From the NCBI GenBank assembly GCA_025698865.1, contig JAILWQ010000002.1, positions 270,385 through 334,384 on the forward strand: DNA of 64,000 nt, read 5' to 3'. Source of the DNA: Erythrobacter sp. (GTDB taxonomy: Bacteria; Pseudomonadota; Alphaproteobacteria; Sphingomonadales; Sphingomonadaceae). Below the pieces are notes generated by a model. That model did not search any database. It saw nothing but the letters and a program-made list of their open reading frames with translations, and was not told the DNA's origin. Positions 17,465-25,028 of the stretch are shown piece by piece; position 1 is the stretch's first letter, and each line of letters begins with the position of its first letter. The position numbers were made by a program, and so were the translations under genes.

Positions 17465-18411
17465 TGAACGCGCTCGCCTTTCCCGGCTCGATCCCCGATC
17501 CTGCGCAGGCGGCCGAGATCCGCCTGCGTGTCCTCAGCCTCGGCGCCGGCGTCCAGTCGACCACGCTCGCCCTCATGGCTGCCCATGGCGAGATCGGCCC
17601 GATGCCGGATTGCGCGATCTTCGCGGACACCGGCTGGGAGCCGAACGCGGTCTATGAGCATCTTGCCTGGCTGGGATCGCCGAATGTCCTGCCATTCCCC
17701 ATCCATATCGTCTCGGCCGGGGATATCCGCGCCGATCTGCTCACCGGCGCACGCGGCGAGCGGTGGGCCTCGATCCCCGCCTTCACACGCACGGTCGCGC
17801 CCGCTGGGACTGAACTACCCGTCTATGATGAAGACGAGAACGGCGAACCCGTCATTGTCGGTTCCCGCGTCCTGGCAGGTGAGCGGATCAGCATTGGCAT
17901 GATCCGCCGCCAATGCACCAAGGACTACAAGATCACCCCAATCCGGCGGAAGGTGCGCGAACTCCTTGGCATTGCGGGGCGCCGCTCGCCCGGATCGCCA
18001 GTCGCCGAGCAATGGATCGGGATTTCTCTCGACGAGGCGTTGCGCATGAAGCCCTCGTTTGAGGACTGGCAGGTCAACCGCTGGCCCCTGATCGAACGGG
18101 GCATGACCCGCCAGGACTGCCTGCGCTGGCTGGAGCGGCATGGCTATCCTCTCCCGCCCAAGAGCGCCTGCATCGGCTGCCCGTTCCATTCCAATGCCTA
18201 TTGGCGGCATATGCGTGACCACGATCCCGAAGGGTGGACCGATGCCGTGTCGGTCGATGCCGCCATCCGCACGGGCTTCCGGGGCATTCGCGGCGAGGTC
18301 TATCTTCACCGTTCCGCCGTCCCGCTCGATCTGGCCGATCTTTCGACAGCCGCCGATCATGGCCAGCTCGACCTCTGGCCGAACGAATGCGAGGGCATGT
18401 GCGGGGTGTGA
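17461..18411 (+). CDS. PAPS reductase-like / N-type ATP pyrophosphatase family protein
   Basis: 316 aa. N-terminal PP-loop-like motif SLGAGVQST (about residue 27), then ADTGWEP as in PAPS reductase/DndC-like adenylating enzymes, and conserved cysteines in RRQCTKDYKITPIR and SACIGCPFHSNAYW that could bind metal or a cluster. Members adenylate a substrate with ATP; the substrate here is unknown. Coupled to ardC by an ATGA overlap. It could modify nucleic acid or be part of defence evasion, but that is a guess from context. Confidence 0.72.
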   Translation: MMNALAFPGSIPDPAQAAEIRLRVLSLGAGVQSTTLALMAAHGEIGPMPDCAIFADTGWEPNAVYEHLAWLGSPNVLPFPIHIVSAGDIRADLLTGARGERWASIPAFTRTVAPAGTELPVYDEDENGEPVIVGSRVLAGERISIGMIRRQCTKDYKITPIRRKVRELLGIAGRRSPGSPVAEQWIGISLDEALRMKPSFEDWQVNRWPLIERGMTRQDCLRWLERHGYPLPPKSACIGCPFHSNAYWRHMRDHDPEGWTDAVSVDAAIRTGFRGIRGEVYLHRSAVPLDLADLSTAADHGQLDLWPNECEGMCGV

Positions 18412-18470
18412 CTGCTGAAACTCGCCGATGCACATAGCCGGATTTCCGGCTTTGCGATTTTCCGGCTCGC

Positions 18471-18559
18471 AGCGCCGCCCTTCTGGAGACAGAGGGCGGC
18501 GCTTTGGGTCGTGGCGGGTTGGGTGCCGGGAGAGAGGCTCCCGGCGGCCCGCCACGGAG
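18471..18559 (+). promoter_or_regulatory. Class-1 hairpin leader, copy B
   Basis: First hairpin: AGCGCCGCCC (18471-18480) with GGGCGGCGCT (18494-18503). Second: GTGGCGGG (18511-18518) with CCCGCCAC (18548-18555) and inner GCCGGGAG/CTCCCGGC around loop AGAGG. Relative to copy A the GACGGG/CCCGTC pair has become GGCGGG/CCCGCC, a compensatory change. Confidence 0.75.
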
Positions 18560-18566
18560 AACGCAG

Positions 18567-18953
18567 ATGCCTGCTATTCAGTCACCCACGCCCCTGAAAA
18601 CCTTCCTCATCTGCCATGGCGCCGAGAACGAGTTCTGGCTGTGCAAGGCCGCGGACCGGAATCATGCCGTCGAGCAGTTTGAAGCCGCCGCGACGGACGG
18701 CGACATCAACGAGGTATTCGAGTGCGTCCCCGCCATGAACCGCTACTTCGTCCGCCAGCGGCGGGCGATGTGGGTCTGCTTCGTCCAGGAGGTCGAAGCA
18801 GAGGATGAGGATGCCGCGGTCGATGCCTTCTACCAAGGGTTCGATCCGCAGCACTTCTTCATAGAGGGCGCCCTTCAACACGCTGATCATGGCCCCGCCA
18901 CGGTCTTCGACCGGCGGGAATACCCGAACGCGAATGTTGCCGAGGCCGACTGA
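18567..18953 (+). CDS. Hypothetical protein of the element
   Basis: 128 aa from ATG 18567 (GGAG seven bases upstream, following class-1 leader copy B). I do not recognise it. It is acidic (net negative, many Glu/Asp in EVEAEDEDAAVDAF), has no signal peptide or membrane segment and contains Cys at ICHG, LCKA, FECV and VCFV. Placed alone between the PAPS-reductase-like gene and parB, with its own leader, so probably regulated together with the other leader-bearing genes. Confidence 0.68.
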   Translation: MPAIQSPTPLKTFLICHGAENEFWLCKAADRNHAVEQFEAAATDGDINEVFECVPAMNRYFVRQRRAMWVCFVQEVEAEDEDAAVDAFYQGFDPQHFFIEGALQHADHGPATVFDRREYPNANVAEAD

Positions 18954-18992
18954 CGAGCTGTTCCAAAGCTGAATAGCCCGTGTCCTTGCGAC

Positions 18993-19081
18993 AGCGCTGC
19001 CCTCTTAGAGTAAGAGGGCGGCGCTTCGCTTCGTGACGGGTTGGAGGTCGAGAGAGAGGCTCACGACCGCCCGTCGCGGAG
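18993..19081 (+). promoter_or_regulatory. Class-1 hairpin leader, copy C (before parB)
   Basis: First hairpin 18993-19025: 14 continuous pairs (one G-T) around loop AGAGT. Second: GACGGG (19035-19040) with CCCGTC (19070-19075), inner arm 19046-19054 with 19060-19068 (one A-A mismatch) around loop AGAGG. Ends in GCGGAG. The inner stem sequence differs from copies A, B and D while pairing is kept. Confidence 0.75.
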
Positions 19082-19090
19082 ATGACCACC

Positions 19091-21244
19091 ATGGCCCGAG
19101 CTGCCAAGAAAAAGAAGCCCGCCCTTCAGATGATCGAGTTCTCGCGGGCGCGCGATATTCCGTTCAACCGCATCCGACTGTCGGATAGCAACGTCCGCGA
19201 GATCGACGTGGAGGCCGGCCTGGACGACCTGACCCATGACATCGACCGGCGGGAAGATCTCGTGCAAGGTCTCAATGTCCGCGCCGTATTCGACGAGGAC
19301 GGCAATGAGACCGGCGATTTCGAGACACCCGCAGGCGGCCGCCGCTACAGGTCCATCGCGCGCCTTGTGGAAGCCGGTCGCTTCCCGGCCGAAGGGCTTG
19401 TGCCTTGCATCGTCAAGAAGGCCGACGCCAAGACCTCGGCCGTCGACGACTCGCTGGCCGAGAACCTGCTGCGCCTCGCCCTGCATCCGCTCGACCAGTT
19501 CAAGGCGTTCAAGCGGATGTTCGACATGGGCATGTCGAAGGAGGAGATCGCCGACGCCTGGCGGACCACGCCGCGCTACATCATGCAGCGTCTGCGCCTC
19601 GCCACCGTCGCGCCGACACTACACGATGCCTATGCGCGCAACGAGATGACGCTGGCGATGCTGGAAGCCTTCACCGTCAACCCCGACCACGAGCGCCAGC
19701 ATCAGGTCTGGGAGCGCATCAGCACGTCGTGGCAGAAGGAGCCCTGGCAGATCCGCAATATGCTGACCGAGACCACGGTTCCGGCCGCCGATAAGCGCGC
19801 CCGCTTTATCGGCGTCGAAGCCTATGAGACAGCGGGCGGCCCGGTGCTGCGCGACCTCTTCTCCGAGGAAAACGGCGGCTGGTTGCAGGACGTCACGCTC
19901 CTCGACCGCCTGGTCGACGAGAAGCTGCGCGCCATTGCCGACGAGATCGCCGGTCAAGGCTGGAAGTGGATCGACGCGGCGGTCGAGCTGCCCTACGGCC
20001 ACACCAACGGCCTGCGCAAGCTGGCCGGTGTGACCCAGGAACTGACCGAAGAGGAGCGCGCCACGCGCGAGGCGCTGCGCGACGAGTATGACGAACTCGA
20101 AGCCAAGTATGCCGAAGCCGACGACCTCCCCGATGAGGCCGATCAGCGTCTCGGGGAGATCGAGGCCGAGCTGGAAGCCTTCGAGAACCGGCCCGTCACC
20201 TTCGCGCCGGAAGACATCGCCCGTGCCGGTGTTTTCGTCAGTATCGGCCGCGAGGGCGAGTTGATCGTCAGCAGCGGCTACGTCCGCCGCGAGGATGAGC
20301 AACCCGAGACGGTCGATGGCGAGGATGCCGGAGAGGGCGCGGACCCGTCCGACCCTGATGCCGTGCAGCGCGCCGTCATCACTGTCGGCGGCGAGCCGGT
20401 CCCGGACGCCGACGAGGAAGAGGACGATGCTGTCAAACCGCTGCCCGAGCGGCTGGTGACGGACCTGACCGCATGGCGGACGCTGGCGCTGCGCAATGCG
20501 CTCGCCGAGAATCCGCACGTCGCCATGACGGCCCTGCTGCACAAGCTGGTTCTCGATACCTTCGAGCGCACGTCCACCTCGGGAACGAGCCTTTATGCCG
20601 CCGTGCGTCACATCTATCTCCCGGCCGATGCGACCGGGCTCGCGGACAGTGCCGCCGCGAAGATGATCGACGAACGCGCGGACGCCTGGCGGGGCGACAT
20701 TCCCTCCGGTGATGACGACAGGCTCTGGGGCTGGATCGACGGCCTCGACGATGCCAGCCGCCTGGCGCTGCTCGCCCATTGCGTCAGCTTCGGCGTCAAC
20801 GCGCTCTATGAGCGGCCGAACCCCTATTCGGGGAATGGCATCTCGCAGCACGGTCTCGACCGCCGCATGGCCGAGGCCGAACGGCTGGCGCAGGCCACCG
20901 GCCTCGATCTTGTCGAAGCCGGCTGGAAACCCACGGTCGAGAACTACCTCGGCCGCGTGACCAAGACTCGCATCCTCGAAGCGGTGCGTGAAGGCGCCGG
21001 CGATCGCGCGGCCGATCTCATCGCGCATCTCAAGAAGGGCGACATGGCGAAGGAGGCCGAGCGGCTTCTGGCCGATACCGGCTGGCTGCCGGAGCCGCTG
21101 CGCCCCACCGTGGACGCGCAGGCCGTGGATGGCTCAGCCGATCAGGACGAGAATGGCATGGCGTTGCCCGATTTCCTCGCCGGTGACGATGAGAACGCGG
21201 CCGATGCCGCCGACGATCCGGTGGCCTTGGTCGCCGCCGAGTGA
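19091..21244 (+). CDS. ParB/RepB/Spo0J family protein
   Basis: 717 aa from ATG 19091; ATG 19082 lies directly on the GGAG and is rejected. N-terminal ParB CTPase/nuclease-like domain: NVREIDVEAGLDDLTHDI, then PAGGRRYRSIARLVEAG (equivalent of the ParB GERRxxA motif) and LAENLLR; a central helix-turn-helix (MSKEEIADAWRTTPRYIMQR) follows. The long C-terminal part is acidic and helical with no motif I recognise. Much longer than chromosomal ParB (~300 aa); long relatives are common on ICEs. It could bind DNA for partition or regulation; the parA gene is 17 kb away. Confidence 0.85.
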   Translation: MARAAKKKKPALQMIEFSRARDIPFNRIRLSDSNVREIDVEAGLDDLTHDIDRREDLVQGLNVRAVFDEDGNETGDFETPAGGRRYRSIARLVEAGRFPAEGLVPCIVKKADAKTSAVDDSLAENLLRLALHPLDQFKAFKRMFDMGMSKEEIADAWRTTPRYIMQRLRLATVAPTLHDAYARNEMTLAMLEAFTVNPDHERQHQVWERISTSWQKEPWQIRNMLTETTVPAADKRARFIGVEAYETAGGPVLRDLFSEENGGWLQDVTLLDRLVDEKLRAIADEIAGQGWKWIDAAVELPYGHTNGLRKLAGVTQELTEEERATREALRDEYDELEAKYAEADDLPDEADQRLGEIEAELEAFENRPVTFAPEDIARAGVFVSIGREGELIVSSGYVRREDEQPETVDGEDAGEGADPSDPDAVQRAVITVGGEPVPDADEEEDDAVKPLPERLVTDLTAWRTLALRNALAENPHVAMTALLHKLVLDTFERTSTSGTSLYAAVRHIYLPADATGLADSAAAKMIDERADAWRGDIPSGDDDRLWGWIDGLDDASRLALLAHCVSFGVNALYERPNPYSGNGISQHGLDRRMAEAERLAQATGLDLVEAGWKPTVENYLGRVTKTRILEAVREGAGDRAADLIAHLKKGDMAKEAERLLADTGWLPEPLRPTVDAQAVDGSADQDENGMALPDFLAGDDENAADAADDPVALVAAE

Positions 21245-21301
21245 CGCGCACCAGCGGGGCGGTCTCGGTCGCCCCGCTTACTCCCCACCCCATATAGGCT
21301 C

Positions 21302-21324
21302 GGCCCCGGCCGGGCCTTTTTTTT
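21302..21324 (+). terminator. Intrinsic terminator abutting the next ribosome-binding site
   Basis: GGCCC/GGGCC stem (21302-21306, 21312-21316) followed by eight T. CAGGAG of the next gene begins one base later, so termination or read-through here decides expression of the downstream gene. Confidence 0.65.
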
Positions 21325-21338
21325 CAGGAGACAGGATC

Positions 21339-21668
21339 ATGCCATCCGACAACCATCCCAACCCCGGCCAGCCCATTCCTCAGACTGTTCATGTCGCCCT
21401 TTATGAACATCGCTATGGAACCGATGTGCGCGCTTTTCTCGACAGCGAAGAGGCGATGCACTGGCGCACAGAGATCGCCAAAGAATGGTGGACTGACGCC
21501 TTCGATGACGATCTGCCGCCCGACGACCAGATCGGCGACGTGTATTTCGAGCGCATGTTGGAGCGCGACGAGTTCTTTTGGACGAAGGCGTGTGAAATCA
21601 AACGCGATCCTCCTGATTCCACCGATCCGGACAGCCCCGTTCCAAGCGCCGATGGTGGTGGCGCATGA
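21339..21668 (+). CDS. Hypothetical protein
   Basis: 109 aa from ATG 21339 with AGGAG eight bases upstream. Not recognised. Acidic, rich in Asp, Trp and Glu (EIAKEWWTDAFDDDLPPDDQ), no signal or membrane segment. Overlaps the next gene by 4 bases (ATGA), so both are cotranslated. The terminator-like hairpin just upstream suggests expression is separate from parB. Confidence 0.65.
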   Translation: MPSDNHPNPGQPIPQTVHVALYEHRYGTDVRAFLDSEEAMHWRTEIAKEWWTDAFDDDLPPDDQIGDVYFERMLERDEFFWTKACEIKRDPPDSTDPDSPVPSADGGGA

Positions 21669-21964
21669 TCATGACGGTTGATGAAATCTTCGCTGACGAC
21701 CGCCGCAACCCTCCCATGGAGCGATCGCTTCCGTGGGAGGAAACGCGCGGCGGCGTCACCGTCTTCGTGGAGCCGAAGCCTCATTGGGCCGAGGACATGC
21801 GCGCCTTCCGGCTCGATAGGTGCGAATATTGCCGCTATGCGGACTGGAGCGCGCACGGCGCCCGGACACGGTTCTACGGTCATATCGACACGTCCGGCGA
21901 CGACGTGATGATGGAGGCTCGGGCAATTATCGCCCGCGAGATCGCCGATGGGCTATGGGACTGA
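21665..21964 (+). CDS. Hypothetical protein with a CxxC pair
   Basis: 99 aa, ATGA overlap with the upstream gene. Not recognised. It has CEYCRYADW in the middle, a possible single zinc-knuckle half, and a helical C-terminus (MEARAIIAREIADGL). Small, soluble, of unknown role; cotranslated with the preceding acidic protein. Confidence 0.6.
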   Translation: MIMTVDEIFADDRRNPPMERSLPWEETRGGVTVFVEPKPHWAEDMRAFRLDRCEYCRYADWSAHGARTRFYGHIDTSGDDVMMEARAIIAREIADGLWD

Positions 21965-22340
21965 GCAGCCCTTACGCCTGTGCCTGGCGCAGACCGGGCC
22001 ATCGGGGTATCGCCGCGCAGCCAGCGACGGATCGAGGTCCAGCGTCACCATTGCGCCGTCAGCTTCTCGCAGCGGGACAGCGGATTCCATCTCCAGCCTG
22101 AAACACATCCTGAAGATCAGCCCGGCAACGAGGCTGGCGCGGCGGGGCATCTATGACGGGATTCCCGGCACCCTGTCAGAGGCGAAGCACCACCCCCGCT
22201 TCCATTCGCGAACCTTGGTCCGACCGTCTCTTTGTCAATCAACCCACGAGGGGTCGGCTTACGCGAGCGTGCCGCCCTCGCGGATTCGGACGAGCCGAAC
22301 GCGCGAGGGTGATTGCAGATCCGGTCGGACACTTCGGGCG
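21965..22340. other. Gene-poor stretch
   Basis: No supported plus-strand gene. A 65-codon minus-strand frame (21953-22150) lacks a ribosome-binding site and family match and may be chance. The end of the stretch is pyrimidine-rich with GC hairpins leading into the class-2 leader. Confidence 0.4.
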
Positions 22341-22380
22341 CCTGTCGCGCGGGGGATGGTCCCCCGCCTCCCAAGACAGG
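22341..22380 (+). promoter_or_regulatory. Class-2 hairpin leader (ATGGT loop), copy 1
   Basis: Outer arms CCTGTC (22341-22346)/GACAGG (22375-22380); inner arms GCGGGGG (22349-22355)/CCCCCGC (22361-22367) around loop ATGGT. The outer 3' arm overlaps the AGGAG of the next gene. A second copy with different stem sequence and the same loop precedes ssb. Confidence 0.65.
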
Positions 22381-22391
22381 AGCCGGAACCC

Positions 22392-22556
22392 ATGTCCTAT
22401 GCAGATGCCACCGCCTTCGCCGCCAGCCTCGCCACCACGCTGATGGTTTCCATCGTCGTGTTTCAGGCCGGAGATGGAACCCACTCCGCCATGCCGGCCG
22501 ACGAGTTCGACGGCGACGAGGAGATGGTGAAGCTGGAACTCGATCCGTGGAGCTGA
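22392..22556 (+). CDS. Small hypothetical protein
   Basis: 54 aa from ATG 22392 with AGGAG nine bases upstream. Not recognised: a short apolar stretch (ATAFAASLATTLMVSIVVFQ) followed by an acidic tail (DEFDGDEEMVKLELDPWS). Support comes from the ribosome-binding site and from the structured leader it shares with ssb. Confidence 0.55.
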   Translation: MSYADATAFAASLATTLMVSIVVFQAGDGTHSAMPADEFDGDEEMVKLELDPWS

Positions 22557-22731
22557 GGCGCGAAAGCGCCTCACTCCCAAGGCCCGGTGCCCAAGCGCAG
22601 TCGGGCCTTCTCCCGACAATCGCCGCCGATTGCCGCTTGCGTGCCGGACGGCATTGCGATCTCGACCCGCATCGGAAAGAACCGTCGGCGATCACGCCGA
22701 TTTCGCTCCATCAAGATGAAAGCCATTCGCC

Positions 22732-23100
22732 ATGCTCAGCCATATTGTCGTTTCCATTCTGCTCTGCACGGCGTCATGCGAACCGGCCGAAATCCGCGTC
22801 TGGGACGGCGATTCCATTCGCTTGGGCACGACGCGGCAATCTGAGGCCGTCCGGATCTTCAACATCGACGCCCCCGAGATCGAGGGGCAATGCGCGTATG
22901 AAACCGACCTCGCGCTGCAATCGAAGATCAGGCTGGCCGAGCTTCTGAAAGGCCAGCGGATCGAAATCCTGCACCAGGGAACCGACCGCTATGGCCGGAC
23001 CCTGGCGGCGATCCGCGTCGAGGGACGAGACGTCGGAGACATTCTCGTCAGCGAGGGACTGGCCCGAACCTGGGCGGGACGCCGCGAACCGTGGTGCTGA
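22732..23100 (+). CDS. Thermonuclease-family (SNase-like) secreted protein
   Basis: 122 aa. N-terminal ~18 residues are hydrophobic with Cys (SILLCTASC), a probable signal or lipoprotein signal. The body is an SNase-like OB-fold: VWDGDSIRLG, VRIFNIDAPEIEGQCAYE (catalytic Arg/Asp/Glu region) and TDRYGRTLAAIRV (second catalytic Arg), then DVGDILVSEGLARTW. Such small nucleases occur in conjugative elements and may act on DNA in the periplasm. No clear ribosome-binding site precedes the ATG. Confidence 0.8.
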   Translation: MLSHIVVSILLCTASCEPAEIRVWDGDSIRLGTTRQSEAVRIFNIDAPEIEGQCAYETDLALQSKIRLAELLKGQRIEILHQGTDRYGRTLAAIRVEGRDVGDILVSEGLARTWAGRREPWC

Positions 23101-23101
23101 T

Positions 23102-23190
23102 CCACCCCGACAACAGGAGAGTGAGAGGGTGGGTCGGTTGGCCGTGACGGGTTGCAGGTGGAAGAGAGGCTTCCGCCGCCCGTCGTGGAG
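23102..23190 (+). promoter_or_regulatory. Class-1 hairpin leader, copy D
   Basis: First hairpin CCACCC (23102-23107) with GGGTGG (23127-23132), loop containing GAGAGTGAGA. Second: GACGGG (23146-23151) with CCCGTC (23179-23184), inner GGTGGAAG/CTTCCGCC (23157-23164, 23170-23177) around loop AGAGG. Ends in GTGGAG, the ribosome-binding site of the next gene. Confidence 0.75.
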
Positions 23191-23198
23191 CAAACCCC

Positions 23199-23756
23199 AT
23201 GACCCTTTCCCACCACCCCGGTTTTACCCTGGTCGGCGACGTCATCACGCGCGAGGTGTTGCCCCGGCTGCGCTACGCCCAAAAGCTGCCGTTGCGCCTC
23301 TCCTGCATGGGCACGGCCGGTTACGAGGGCCTCGACGAGGCCGATGAATTCGACCGCACGGTCGTCATCGGTCAATCCGCATCCGCCGAAGAAGCCATGA
23401 TCCTTGCCAGCCAGCGCGTCGCGCGCGGCGACATTCGTGTCAGCGCGGACGACACGCTGCGCTTTCACCCGCGTATCGTCGTCATTCAGGACGGCGATCT
23501 CGGCCTGGTTCTCGGTGGCGAGATCCGGGCAGGAATCGTCCTCTGGCAGCAGCCCGTCGTCTCCGACGTGGAGGCCCGCCGCATCATCACCGAAGCCAGC
23601 CGCTTGCGCGGGCTGGCCTTCGCCGCCTCCGGTCGGGTCGATCACAGCGCAGCCCGCGATCATCGTTATCGCGCCAGCCTGCTCGAGGCCCGACTGGTCG
23701 ATCCCTACTGGCGCGAGACCGCGGCGGAGCTTCTCCATCTGCCCCAGGCCGCCTGA
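23199..23756 (+). CDS. Hypothetical protein
   Basis: 185 aa, GGAG eight bases upstream, preceded by class-1 leader copy D. Not recognised. Mixed alpha/beta composition, no signal or membrane segment; a pattern of hydrophobic strands around RIVVIQDGDLGLVLGGEI suggests a compact globular fold. Possibly part of the group of proteins expressed with ardC and parB because it shares their leader. Confidence 0.68.
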   Translation: MTLSHHPGFTLVGDVITREVLPRLRYAQKLPLRLSCMGTAGYEGLDEADEFDRTVVIGQSASAEEAMILASQRVARGDIRVSADDTLRFHPRIVVIQDGDLGLVLGGEIRAGIVLWQQPVVSDVEARRIITEASRLRGLAFAASGRVDHSAARDHRYRASLLEARLVDPYWRETAAELLHLPQAA

Positions 23757-23775
23757 CACCTTCTTCCACATCTTC

Positions 23776-23802
23776 GCCCGGCCGCGCGCCGGGCTTTCTC
23801 GT
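23776..23802 (+). terminator. Terminator-like hairpin abutting an RBS
   Basis: GCCCGGC/GCCGGGC (23776-23782, 23788-23794) followed by TTTCTCGTTT and then CAGGAG of the next gene, the same arrangement as at 21302-21330. Confidence 0.55.
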
Positions 23803-23816
23803 TTCAGGAGTCCGAC

Positions 23817-24233
23817 ATGGCTAACTATTTCACCCATTTCTCCTGCCTGCTCGACGTAGGCACCCCGGAAAACGCCGCCCGCGCGCTCGACCTCTACAAC
23901 GCACTTTCAGAGGAAAACGCTGCCGAAGACCCTCCCTCGGAAGGATTCATTCTGTCGATCCAGCCTGAGCATGGCGGCACCCAGCTCTGGATGCGCGACG
24001 ATGAGACCGGCGATCCCGAGCATGTGATCCAGTTCGTAAAACGCTGCGCGGCCGCGTTCGGCCTGTCGGGCCTCTGGGGCTTCCAGTATGCGACCGCCTG
24101 CTCGCAAGCCAGGGTCAACGCCTTCGGTGGTGGCGCGCATGCCCTCGATCTCGCCACCGGCGAGACCGTGGACTGGATCTATAGCGGCAGCTGGCTGGAG
24201 ATCGTCCTGGACGGAGGTGATCCCTATGCCTGA
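23817..24233 (+). CDS. Hypothetical protein
   Basis: 138 aa from ATG 23817, CAGGAG upstream. Not recognised. Compact sequence with a Trp/Phe-rich centre (AFGLSGLWGFQYATACSQAR) and acidic N-terminal half; no export signal. It overlaps the next gene by 8 bases, so the two are an operon. Confidence 0.68.
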   Translation: MANYFTHFSCLLDVGTPENAARALDLYNALSEENAAEDPPSEGFILSIQPEHGGTQLWMRDDETGDPEHVIQFVKRCAAAFGLSGLWGFQYATACSQARVNAFGGGAHALDLATGETVDWIYSGSWLEIVLDGGDPYA

Positions 24234-24870
24234 GATCATCGAAACCACGGTCTATCGGCTCGACGAGCTTTCCGACACGGCGAAGGACAAGGCCCGCGCC
24301 TGGTATCGCGAAGGCGGGTTCGACTACGACTGGTATGATGCGGTCTATGAGGATTTCCAGCGGATCGCGGAAATCCTCGGCATCCGCTTCAAGACCCGCA
24401 CCGTGCGCCTGTATGGCGGCGGCTCGCGGCGGGAGCCGCGCATCTTCTTCTCAGGCTTCTGGTCACAAGGCGATGGCGCTTGTTGGGAAGGGTTCTACTC
24501 CTATGGGAAGAACGCCTCGGCCGAGATTCGATCCCATGCACCGCAGGATACGGCCCTGCACGGTATCGCCGATGCCCTTCAGGCAATCCAGCGACGCAAT
24601 TTCTACCAGCTTCGCGCCGAGGCCAGCCATCGTGGTCGCTACTACCATGAGTATTGCATGGCGATTTCCGTCGAACGCGACAGCCAGACATATCAGGACA
24701 TGACCGCCGATGCCGAGGAGATCGTGATTGAGGCGCTGCGCGATCTGGCCCGTTGGCTCTACCGCCAGCTTGAGCGCGAATACGACTACCTCTCCTCGGG
24801 TGAGGCGGTGGATGAGACCATCACCGCCAACGAATATACCTTCACCAAAGCCGGACGCCGTTTTGGCTGA
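24226..24870 (+). CDS. Hypothetical protein (antitoxin-of-plasmid/phage-like, aromatic-rich)
   Basis: 214 aa from ATG 24226; a longer frame upstream is a shadow of the previous gene. Very rich in Tyr, Trp and Asp (YREGGFDYDWYDAVYEDF, LEREYDYLSSG) with an early helix LDELSDTAKDKARAWYR that recurs in phage and plasmid proteins of unknown function. Soluble, no catalytic motif seen. Confidence 0.68.
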   Translation: MPEIIETTVYRLDELSDTAKDKARAWYREGGFDYDWYDAVYEDFQRIAEILGIRFKTRTVRLYGGGSRREPRIFFSGFWSQGDGACWEGFYSYGKNASAEIRSHAPQDTALHGIADALQAIQRRNFYQLRAEASHRGRYYHEYCMAISVERDSQTYQDMTADAEEIVIEALRDLARWLYRQLEREYDYLSSGEAVDETITANEYTFTKAGRRFG

Positions 24871-25028
24871 CCCCGACAAGCGCTCCGCCTCTCGCCCGGG
24901 CGCTTGTTTCATGCCTGCTTACGCCACGGCTTGAGAGGGAGAGAGCGACCGGAAGGGATTTGAGCCGGTGCGGTCGAGAGAGAGCGCCGTGCGGCTCGGT
25001 CCTATTCCGCTCTCCCAAGGAATCTCCG

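Noticed and set aside
24962..24997. Fifth copy of the class-1 leader before the methylase/helicase gene
   Set aside because: Shares only a GAGAGAGAG tract; the GACGGG/CCCGTC frame and AGAGG-loop stem are not present.
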